DNA from: Cheilinus undulatus
Taxonomy: Eukaryota; Chordata; Actinopteri; Labriformes; Labridae
Length of the DNA: 64,000 nt
Assembly (NCBI RefSeq): GCF_018320785.1
Contig: NC_054886.1
Span: 35,820,020 to 35,884,019 of the forward strand
Direction: 5' to 3'
The stretch's first letter is position 1, and every line of letters begins with the position of its first letter. Below the pieces are notes generated by a model. The model had not been told where the DNA came from and ran no database searches. It saw only the letters and a program-made list of their open reading frames with translations. Shown here one piece after another: positions 54,166 through 64,000 of this stretch. The translations under genes and the position numbers were made by a program.

Positions 54166-55485
54166 ACTGAATGAATCGGCCAACAGACTGAAATCCACAT
54201 AAAATAACTTCAAAAACCTCTCCTCCCTTAAAAATGTCCAAATGGTATCGTCCAGCGCTGTGAAATATTGTTAGTAAATCTAATTTAACCACAGTAAAAA
54301 TGTTGCTCACAAATGAAGAAATTATCTTTCAAAAATACATTAAAATGCGTATTTGTAAAAAAAGGACTCAACACATGTTGCTTGTCTCGACGGTAAAGGG
54401 GGGGCCCAGTGTAAAATCTTTCTGGGGGCCAAAAATCCTTAGCTACGCCCCTGCTGCCAGCCCAGGCAGCTACACCAGTGACAGCCATTACTACAGCTGT
54501 AGCATGGACCACCTGCTCTGATGTAGCTACAGTATAACGGCAGTTTCTGCAGCTGTTGGCAGCATTCCTTTATAGAGGAGAAACAGAGAACAGTACAGAA
54601 GTGTTGCTCTTCTCTCAGTCGGCCTCAGCATGAGTTTGATCCACCAACCAGCTCCATGGGTGTAGCCTGTCTGATGAGCTCAGGTTACTACTGGAGCTGA
54701 GCATGCCTACTACCTTACCTAGTCTCATCGCTCTGATTGGTCCATAATGATTGTGACAGACTGAACAATCCTCCAATCAGGAGAGGTTTTTCAGATGAAT
54801 GTGATGTACAGTGCCTTGGGTATTTTAGCCTTTAACTGATTTTTTCGGTCAATCATGGTCAAAATAATTCAGCTTTTTAAAAAATCTACAACAACCTTTG
54901 ATATCAAAGAGAAACATATTTCTACATCGTGATATCAGTTATATTAGATAGATGGGAAAGGGTCTCAGTGGTCTTTCTGTCAGTGACACTGGCCCTGGTA
55001 GCTGTCCTGAGGTAACTCTACATTCTTGACTGAATCAGTGGTAACACCATCCTGTTTCTGCCTCGTCTGCAGCCTCCAGCCGTACTAAAGTTAGCAGAGC
55101 AACTTGAGGGCTAGCTATGAGATAAATAACACCTTTTGTCCCACTCTGTGGTTACCGTCATGGCTGCAGTGTGGTCTGAGGGGGAGTGTGAAAGCGCTAA
55201 CAGAGAAACAGGAAATGGTGTTAGTGCGATGGAACCAAGAACACATATCAACAGAGGATGTTTATAAAAACCTAAACTTCAGTCTTTACGTACCACAGAG
55301 AGGAGAGCATCACTTTATTCACCGTGTCCAGGGGTCGCACGTCAGCCAGCTTCATGTTGACATCTTCACATCTGATTACATCATCATCAAACTACTGTCT
55401 TCAATACAGAGTAGAAATAAATGTAGTTTTATTCTGGTGACCATGAAGGGACAGCCGTGGTGTTAGGTCTAATAACAGGATAAGA
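54166..55485. other. Intergenic DNA, nothing recognised
   Basis: A short fragment reading GGGGGCCAAAAATCCTTAGC at 54,425 looks like a transposon end. An open stretch of 120 codons at 55,104 (plus) shows no family motif. Confidence 0.5.
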
Positions 55486-56070
55486 TCCATCCATCCATCA
55501 TCCATCCATCATCCATCCATCATCCATCCATCCATCATCCATCCATCCATCATCTACCATCCATCATCCATCCATCAATCATCCATCCATCATCCATCCA
55601 TCATCCATCCATCCATCCTCCATCCATCCGTCATCTACCATCCATCCATCCATCCATCCATCCATCCATCCATCCATCATCCATCCATCCATTTATCCAT
55701 TCATCCATCCATCATCCATCCATCCATCCATCATCCATCCATCCATCCATCCATCATCCATCCATCCATCCATTCATCATCCATCCATCCATCCATCCAT
55801 CCATCCATCCATCATCCATCCATCCATCCATTCATCATCCATCCATCCATCCATCCATCCATCCATCCATCCATCCATCATCCATCCATCCATTCATCCA
55901 TTCATCCATCCATCCATCATCCATCCATCCATCCATCATCCATCCATCCATCCATCCATCATCCATCCATCCATCCATTCATCATCCATCCATCCATCCA
56001 TCCATCCATCCATCCATCATCCATCCATCCATCCATTCATCATCCATCCATTCATCCATCCATCCATACA
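55486..56070 (+). repeat. ATCC microsatellite, 0.6 kb
   Basis: CATCCATCCATC runs with interspersed CATCATCC, CATTCATC and CATCTACC. It is the complement of the repeat type at 27-29 kb, without that array's longer sub-units. Confidence 0.95.
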
Positions 56071-56246
56071 TCCATCTGTCCAAAGTCCCTACAAATACCA
56101 AACTTTACAGACATCCATCCATCATCCATCCCTCCACCTGTCATCCATCCATATGTCCACCTAAAATGCATCTTTAGTCCATCTTAATGTCTGCTCATCC
56201 ATCCTGCCAATAGTCTAAACATGAATCCTTTTCCAGGTCTGCTTTG

Positions 56247-56248
<2 letters not shown>

Positions 56249-56278
<30 letters not shown>
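56249..56278 (+). repeat. Poly(A) run
   Basis: About 30 consecutive A residues without an attached retroelement that could be recognised. Confidence 0.9.
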
Positions 56279-56279
56279 C

Positions 56280-57009
56280 ATTAGGGTGATGAAAGAAATA
56301 CGTGACGTTTTGACCAGAAATGGATCACCAAAATGTCTGACCAATCAGTCTTCAGTCTGATAGTTGTGTTCTCCATACATTTTAATGATTACTTCTCTTT
56401 GCTGTAAGCTGAGGGGTAAAGTTACAAACTTTTATTTCCTGCACATACACTCCTTCACCTGGGAAGACTGATTAAAACATGGTGAGTTAGATGGCTGATC
56501 TGTTGTGATCAGACACTAGCTCCACCCACTTTTCCTTAGGTTACCAATAAAAGACTGTCAACATCAGGGAAAGACTGGTGATGTTTCTGTGTTCTCATAA
56601 TGACAGAGGAATAAAGACTGAACTAGGATGTGAGTATTCATTATTAGGAGAACTTTACTATGACGCTCCTCTGAGAGCTCTGGAAGAACTGCTGGGTGTT
56701 TTGGTTAAATCAGGCCCCATGAAGCTTTGGGGCTTCATTTCCCTTTTTGTGGAGAAACAGCGACATCTGGTGGAACCTTGAAAATAAAGCAGCCACTAAG
56801 TACTGAAACAAAAGCACAACACCTCATTGTACTAATCCCAATCTAATGAATCACAATAATCATTGTTATAATATCTTTATTTGTGGAGCACTTTTAAAAA
56901 CAAGGGTTCACTGAGTGTTTTAGCATGTGTGGAGAAAACAGAACAAAACAGCAGAACCACAACGAAACAGAACCCTGACAGTAACAATAACAGAAAACAG
57001 AAACAGGAC
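56280..57009. other. Intergenic DNA, nothing recognised
   Basis: No exon or repeat family was recognised. The stretch is moderately AT-rich. Confidence 0.5.
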
Positions 57010-58195
57010 CGATATTCCAACCAAACACCAGAGCACCCATTAAACCCATTAAACCCATTAGAACCAATAAAACACAAAAACCCATTAGGACCCATAAAAT
57101 CCATTTGAACTCACTGAAACCCATCTGAGCCTATCTAAACCCATAAAACCCATCAGAACACCTACAAAACCCATAAAACCCGTTAGAACTCAGTAAAACA
57201 AATTAGAACCCATAAAACCCATTAAACCCATTAGGACCCATAAAACCCATTAAACCCATTAGGACCCATAAAACCCATTTGAACTCATTAAAACCCATTT
57301 GAGCCCATCTAAACCCATAAAACCCATCAGAACACCTATAAAACCCATAAAACCCATAGGAACCCATAAAACCCGTTAAACCCATTAGGACCCATAAAAC
57401 CCGTTAAACCCATTACAACCCCTAAAACCCATTAAACCCCTAAAACCCGTTGGAACCCATAAGAACCCATTGGAACTCATTAAAACCCATTAGAACCAAT
57501 AAACCTATTAGAACCCATAAAACCCATGAAACTTATTAGAACCTCTAAAACCTATTAAAACCCATTAGAACCCACAAAATCCATAAAACCCATTAGAACC
57601 TGTGAAACCCTTTAGAACCCATAAGAACCCTCTAGAACCATTAAGAACTCATTAGAACCCATTAAAACCCATAAACCTATTAGAACCCGTGAAACCCCTT
57701 AGAACCCATAAGAACTCATTAGAACCCATTAAAACCCAGAAACCCATTAGAACCTGTGAAACCCTTTAGAACCATTAAGAACTCATTAGAACCCATTAAA
57801 ACCCAGAAACCCATTAGAACCTGTGAAACCCTTTAGAACCATTAAGAACTCATTAGAACCCATTAAAACCCATAAACTCATTAGAACCTGTGAAACCCTT
57901 TAGAACCCATAAGAACTCATTAGAACCCATTAAAACCCAGAAACCCATTAGAACCTGTGAAACCCTTTAGAACCATTAAGAACTCATTAGAACCCATTAA
58001 AACCCAGAAACCCATTAGAACCTGTGAAACCCTTTAGAACCATTAAGAACTCATTAGAACCCATTAAAACCCAGAAACCCATTAGAACCTGTGAAACCCT
58101 TTAGAACCATTAAGAATTCATTAGAACCCATTAAAACCCATAAACCCATTAGAACCTGTGAAACCCTTTAGAACCATTCAGAACTCATTAGAACC
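57010..58195 (+). repeat. AACCCATTAG-type minisatellite with a 67-bp higher-order unit
   Basis: The left part is a loose mix of AAACCCATTAGAACCCATAA units. From about 57,600 a 67-bp unit is repeated, with GAACCTGTGAAACCCTTTAG recurring every 67 bases (for example 57,750, 57,817, 57,951, 58,018). Related frames (GFMGPNGF) are artefacts. Confidence 0.9.
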
Positions 58196-58674
58196 CCTCT
58201 ACATGTCTTTAGACAAACAGGACAGAAGATTTCAGAAAGGGTAAACCAATGAAAGAGAAACAATGACAGCTAAAAACAATGAGGGTAAAGCAGTAATAGT
58301 AAGAGAAAAAATTAAAAACAGTCCAAACATTTGTCTTGTTTTGTTGCTAAGAGCTAGCATTAGCTTATCAAAGCTATCAGTTATAAAAACATATTTGTAA
58401 CAACAGAATGCTCATACGGAGGCCCTAAGAGAACTTAGCACGTTCACACACTTTATTTGACTCCATTTTCACTGATGATGTGAACGTTTCTCCAGATCTC
58501 TGGCTGAAATGAAATCATCACTGAAAACCAGCATTGTTATCCTGAGATAATGACTTTAATAAGTCAGAAAAAAGAGATAAATTCACACCTTATCATGGTA
58601 AAACTGATCATGTCCACTCAGGGCTTCCGTAGATTTTGATATGATGTAATATGATACTCAGAAAATAGGATCCC

Positions 58675-59053
58675 TCATAGTTTGCTCTCAATAGTCACGT
58701 TGTCTTTTTCTTGACCTGTTTCGGCACCACTCTGGGTCTTGGCTCCGCCCTCTGTGTCGTCTGCTAAAATGGAGGATAACAGTAATGAGGTTAACTTTTA
58801 TATCTGTAACCCTACTGCCCATAAACGTCCTCACATGAATAGTAAATCTCCCTGTGGTGTGGGTGTGCAGGTACTGACCTTTGACCTGTCGGGCCAGGAG
58901 GCGTGGTCCTGCCAGGCCGATACCTAAAGCCCCGATGGGGGCCGTGGTCAGGATGGCTAACACCGCTAACGTTAGCACGTCCAAGCCGAACTTGATTAAG
59001 GTCTCGTCACCTTCGTCCCTCGCCATGTCCAGCGCCTTCGAGCCGATAGCAGC
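58675..59053 (-). CDS. slc9b2: Sodium/proton exchanger of the SLC9B (NHA) type, last two exons
   Basis: Exons are 58,879-59,053 (acceptor GATCAG, donor G/GTCAGTAC, starting in phase 0) and 58,675-58,760 (acceptor TTTTAGCAG), 87 codons with the stop. The first encodes AAIGSKALDMARDEGDETLI followed by KFGLDVLTLAVLAILTTAPI and GALGIGLAGPRLLARQVK. Pattern and order match the last membrane helix of the NHA family (AxLAILxTAPxGAxxxGxxGPxxL) and its short cytosolic end. The second exon is a hydrophilic tail of about 29 residues ending IESKL. The protein would exchange Na+ or Li+ for H+ across membranes. Upstream exons are not in the window; the preceding intron contains the 21-bp minisatellite. The family call is firm; slc9b2 versus slc9b1 is less so. 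Confidence 0.75.
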
Positions 59054-59585
59054 CTGATCACAAACAAACAAGTGTGAAGATTTGAAGTCCAACTCTCTCC
59101 TGACAACAACAAACCCTGCCCCTGTCAGCTTGTTTGTTTCTCTCATAGCCTCAAACATGTTCCATAGGTGTTTGTCACTCTTCCATCTCTAATCTTGATG
59201 TGATCATCTCAGTGGCTCTGCTGGTCCTCTATGAAGTTCTGTTTGAGCTGGTCTCAGTAGTCCTACACGAGGGTGATCTGGTTGAAATGTCCCTATATTG
59301 ATGGGGATTTAATCTCAGTTCGTCAGAGTTCTTCAGTCTAGTCTTTCTTAAAAAGAACCCATTTAGTGTGTTTCACATTGGGCTTGATTGTTTTGTACCA
59401 TGCCAGGTCAGGTCAGGTATAGTAGCTTAAGTCGGTTTGAACCGTTGCCGTGTCAACCTTGGTCCTGTACTGCTCTGGCCTCCTGATGGCCTGCTCCGGG
59501 CCTGCTCCAGGCCCACGCCCAATTTCTTCTGGTATCTTCCCAACTACACCCTCTAAAATGCACACAGCTAGCTCAAAATCCTGGT
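59054..59585. other. SLC9B intron DNA before the minisatellite
   Basis: No exon and no repeat family were recognised. The sequence gives way to the 21-bp array near 59,585. Confidence 0.5.
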
Positions 59586-62500
59586 CCAGGAGGACATCAA
59601 CAGTCTCTATGAGGACATCTACCGTATCTAAGAGGACATCTACAGTCTCTGTGAGGACATCTACAGTATCTATGAGGTCATTTTCAGGATCTATGAGGAC
59701 ATCTACAGTATCTATGAGGATATCTACAGTCTCTATGAGGACATCTACAGTATCTATGAGGTCATTTTCAGTATCTATGAGGACATCTACAGTCTCTATG
59801 AGGCCATCTACAGTATCTAAGAGGACATCTACAGTATCTAAGAGGACATCTACAGTATCTAAGAGGACACCTACAGTATCTATGAGGACACCAACAGTAT
59901 CTATGAGGACACCTACAGTATCTATGAGGACACCTACAGTATCTACGAGGACATCTACAGTATCTATGAGGACACCTACAGTATCTAAGAGGACATCTAC
60001 AGTATCTATGAGGACACCTACAGTATCTATGAGGACACCTACAGTATCTAAGAGGACATCTACAGTATCTATGAGGACACCTACAGTATCTAAGAGGACA
60101 CCTACAGTATCTATGAGGACACCTACAGTATCTACAAGGACATCTACAGTATCTATGAGGACACCTACAATATCTATGAGGACATCTACAGTCTCTATGA
60201 GGACACCTACAGTATCTATGAGGACACCTACAGTATCTAAGAGGACACCTACAGTCTCTACGAGGACATCTACAGTCTCTGTGAGGACATCTACTGTAAC
60301 TATGAGGTCATTTTCCGTATCTATGAGGACATCTACAGTTTCTATGAGGTCATTTTCAGTATTTATGAGGACATCTACAGTATCTATGAGGACATCTACA
60401 GTCTCTACGAGGACATCTAGAGTCTCTATAAGGACATCTACAGTCTCTACGAGGACATCTACAGTATCTATGAGGACATATACAGTCTCTATGAGGACAT
60501 CTACAGTCTCTACGAGGACATCTACAGTATCTAAGAGGACATCTACAGTATCTATGAGGACATCTACAGTCTCTGTGAGGACATCTACAGTATCTAAGAG
60601 GACATCTACAGTTTCTAAGAGGACACCTAAAGTCTCTATGAGGACATCTACAGTCATTAAGAGGACATCTACAGTCTCTATGAGGACATCTACAGTCTCT
60701 TAGAGGACATCTACAGTCTCTAAGAGGACATCTACAGTCTCTAGGAGGACATCTACAGTATCTATGAGGACACCTACAGTCTGTATGAGGACACCTAAAG
60801 TCTCTAAGAGGACATCTACAGTCTCTAGGAGGACATCTACAGTCTCTATCAGGGCATCTACAGTCTCTAAGAGGACATCTACAGTCTCTAAGAGGACATC
60901 TACAGTCTCTATGAGGACATCTACAGTCTCTGCGAGGACATCCACAGTCTCTATGAGGACATCTACCGTATCTAAGAGGACATCTACAGTATCTATGAGG
61001 ACATCTACAGTATCCAAGAGGACATCTACAGTCTCTACAAGGTCATCTACCGTCTCTGTGAGGACATCTACAGTATCTATGAGAATATCTACAGTCTCTA
61101 TGAGGACACCTACAATATCTAAGAGGACATCTACAGTATCTAAGAGGACACCTACAGTATCTAAGAGGACACCTACAGTATCTATGAGGACACCTACAGT
61201 ATCTACGAGGACATCTACAGTATCTAAGAGGACATCTACAGTATCTATGAGGACACCTACAGTATCTAAGAGGACACCTACAGTATCTATGAGGACACCT
61301 ACAGTATTTATGAGGACACCTACAGTATCTAAGAGGACATCTACAGTCTCTATGAGGACACCTACAGTATCTAAGAGGACACCTACAGTATCTACAAGGA
61401 CATCTACAGTATCTATGAGGACACCTACAGTATCTATGAGGACACCTACAGTATCTATGAGGACACCTACAGTATTTACGAGGACATCTACAGTCTCTAT
61501 GAGGACACCTACAGTATCTAAGAGGACACCTACAGTATCTATGAGGACACCTACAGTATTTACGAGGACATCTACAGTATCTATGAGGACACCTACAATA
61601 TCTATGAGGACATCTACAGTATCTAAGAGGACACCTACAGTATCTACGAGGACACCTACAGTATCTATGAGGACACCTACAGTATCTAAGAGGACACCTA
61701 CAGTATCTATGAGGACACCTACAGTATCTACGAGGACATATACAGTATCTAAGAGGACACCTACAGTATCTAAGAGGACACCTACAGTATCTAAGAGGAC
61801 ATCTACAGTATCTAAGAGGACACCTACAGTATCTATGAGGACACCTACAGTATCTACGAGGACATCTACAGTATCTATGAGGACATCTACAGTCTCTACG
61901 AGGACATCTACAGTAACTATGAGGTTATTTTCCGTATCTACGAGGACATCTACAGTATCTATGAGGTCATTTTCAGTATTTATGAGGACATCTACAGTAT
62001 CTACCAGGACATCTAGAGTCTCTATAAGGACATCTACAGTCTCTACGAGGACATCTACAGTATGTATGAGGACATATACAGTCTCTATGAGGACATCTAC
62101 AGTCTCTGTGAGGACTTCTACCGTATCTAAGAGGACACCTACAGTATCTATGAGGACACCAACAGTATCTATGAGGACACCTACAGTATCTATGAGGACA
62201 CCTACAGTATCTAAGAGGACATCTACAGTATCTATGAGGACACCTACAGTATCTATGAGGACATCTACAGTATCTATGAGGACACCTACAATATCTATGA
62301 GGACATCTACAGTATCTAAGAGGACACCTACAGTATCAATGAGGACACCTACAGTATCTAAGAGGACACCTACAGTATCTATGAGGACACCTACAGTATC
62401 TATGAGGACACCTACAGTATCTAAGAGGACATCTACAGTATCTATGAGGACACCTACAATATCTATGAGGACATCTACAGTATCTAAGAGGACACCTACA

Positions 62501-63975
62501 GTATCTATGAGGACACCTACAGTATCTAAGAGGACACCTACAGTATCTATGAGGACACCTACAGTATCTACGAGGACATCTACAGTATCTATGAGGACAC
62601 CTACAATATCTATGAGGACACCTACAGTATCTAAGAGGACATCTACAGTCTCTGTGAGGACATCTACAGTCTCTACGAGGACATCTACAGTCTCTGTGAG
62701 GACATCTACAGTCTCTACGAGGTCATCTACAGTAACTATGAGGTCATTTTCCGTATCTATGAGGACATCTACAGTATCTAAGAGGACATCTACAGTCTCT
62801 GTGAGGACATCTACAGTATCTATGAGGTCATTTTCAGTATCTATGAGGACATCTACAGTATCTATGAGGACATCTACAGTATCTAAGAGGACATCTACAG
62901 TCTCTGTGAGGACATCTACAGTATCTAAGAGGACATCTACAGTCTCTGTGAGGACATCTACAGTATCTATGAGGTCATTTTCAGTATCTATGAGGATATC
63001 TACAGTCTCTATGAGGACATCTACAGTATCTATGAGGTCATTTTCAGTATTTATGAGGACATCTACAGTATCTATGAGGACATCTACAGTCTCTACGAGG
63101 ACATCTAGAGTCTCTATAAGGACATCTACAGTCTCTACGAGGACATCTACCGTATCTAAGAGGACATCTACAGTATCTATGAGGACATCTACAGTATCTA
63201 AGAGGACATCTACAGTATCTATGAGGACATCTACAGTCTCTATGAGGACATCTACAGTCTTTGTGAGGACATCTACAGTCTGTTTGAGGACATCTACAGT
63301 CTGTATGAGGACATCCACGTCTTTGTGAGGACATCTACAGTCTGTTTGAGGACATCTACAGTCTTTGTGAGGACATCTACAGTCTCTATGAGGACATCTA
63401 CAGTATCTATGAGGACATCTACAGTATCTATGAGGACACCTACAGTCTCTAGGAGGACACCTACAGTCTCTAAGAGGACATCTACAGTCTCTATGAGGAC
63501 ATCTACAGTATCTATGAGGACACCTACAGTCTGTATGAGGACACCTTAAGTCTCTAAGAGGACATCTACAGTCTCTAGGAGGACATCTACAGTCTGTATG
63601 AGGACATCTACAGTCTCTAGGAGGACACCTACAGTTTCTATGAGGACATCTACAGTCTCTAAGAGGACATCTACAGTCTCTAGGAGGACATCTACAGTCT
63701 CTATGAGGACATCTACAGTCTCTATGAGGACATCTACAGTATCTAAGAGGACACCTACAGTATCTATGAGGACATCTACAGTCTCTATGAGGACATCTAC
63801 AGTCTCTATGAGGACATCTACAGTATCTATGAGGACACCTACAGTATCTATGAGGACATCTACAGTATCTATGAGGACATATACAGTATCTATGAGGACA
63901 CCTACAGTATCTATGAGGACACCTACAGTATCTATGAGGACACCTACAGTCTCTATTAGGACATCTACAGTCTGT
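59586..63975 (+). repeat. 21-bp minisatellite, about 209 copies
   Basis: The unit is GAGGACACCTACAGTATCTA plus T. Common variants are GAGGACATC, CAGTCTC, TAAGAGG, TACGAGG and a divergent GAGGTCATTTTCAGTATC unit that recurs in about a dozen places. The phase is kept over 4.4 kb without an indel that breaks frame, so both strands stay open for over 850 codons. It ends about 25 bases before the window edge and may be the whole array. Confidence 0.95.
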
Positions 63976-64000
63976 ACAAGGATCACAGCATCATCAGCAC

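Noticed and set aside
55104-55466. 120-codon plus-strand frame
   Set aside because: No known motif, no promoter or splice context, and it ends at a microsatellite. The length is possible by chance.
60700-63318. 872-codon minus and 854-codon plus reading frames as a giant repeat protein
   Set aside because: Both are set by the 21-bp period. No flanking exon, promoter or domain supports a gene, so they are kept only as a finding to test.

Overview
This is vertebrate nuclear DNA, almost certainly from a teleost fish. Genes are split into short exons with GT-AG junctions. Much of the window is interspersed and tandem repeat: L2-type and L1-type LINE pieces, tRNA-derived SINEs, hAT-type and TTAA-flanked nonautonomous transposons, and very long minisatellites. 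The gene families present (Fc-receptor-like Ig receptor, TRIM with PRY-SPRY, C2H2 zinc fingers, SLC9B exchanger) are ones that are expanded or known in fish. No prokaryotic or viral genes were seen.

Layout. 1-6 kb: a small three-coding-exon gene (+) for a 123-residue basic protein with faint BEN-domain resemblance. 6-9 kb: a decayed TRIM E3-ligase gene (+). 9-12.6 kb: an L2-like LINE tail, a thrice-copied block, a TTTTAGTC minisatellite and dead zinc-finger units. 15.4-16.9 kb: a 14-finger C2H2 gene (-) with a premature stop before two further fingers. 17-25 kb: nested hAT-like elements, two fold-back elements and a 2.8-kb 77/79-bp minisatellite. 26-29.5 kb: a 23-bp minisatellite, then a 2.2-kb GGAT/GATGAT array.

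29.5-53.2 kb (-): the main gene, an Fc-receptor-like membrane protein. Ten coding exon pieces join in frame to give 446 residues: signal peptide, four Ig domains, one membrane helix and a short tail. Its introns hold most of the mobile DNA. Its first Ig domain is cut in two by a 3.6-kb stack of transposons that can only be removed if it is spliced as an intron. 55-64 kb: an ATCC array, an AACCCATT-type minisatellite, the last two exons of a sodium/proton exchanger of the SLC9B (NHA) type (-), and a 4.4-kb 21-bp minisatellite that runs to the window edge.

The genes do not form a pathway or operon. No new multi-gene system was found. The most interesting items are the split Ig exon with its apparent neo-intron, the L1 insertion 31 nt from a splice acceptor, the mosaic minisatellite block at 10.3 kb, the amplified dead zinc fingers, the TRIM relic, and the fold-back element family.
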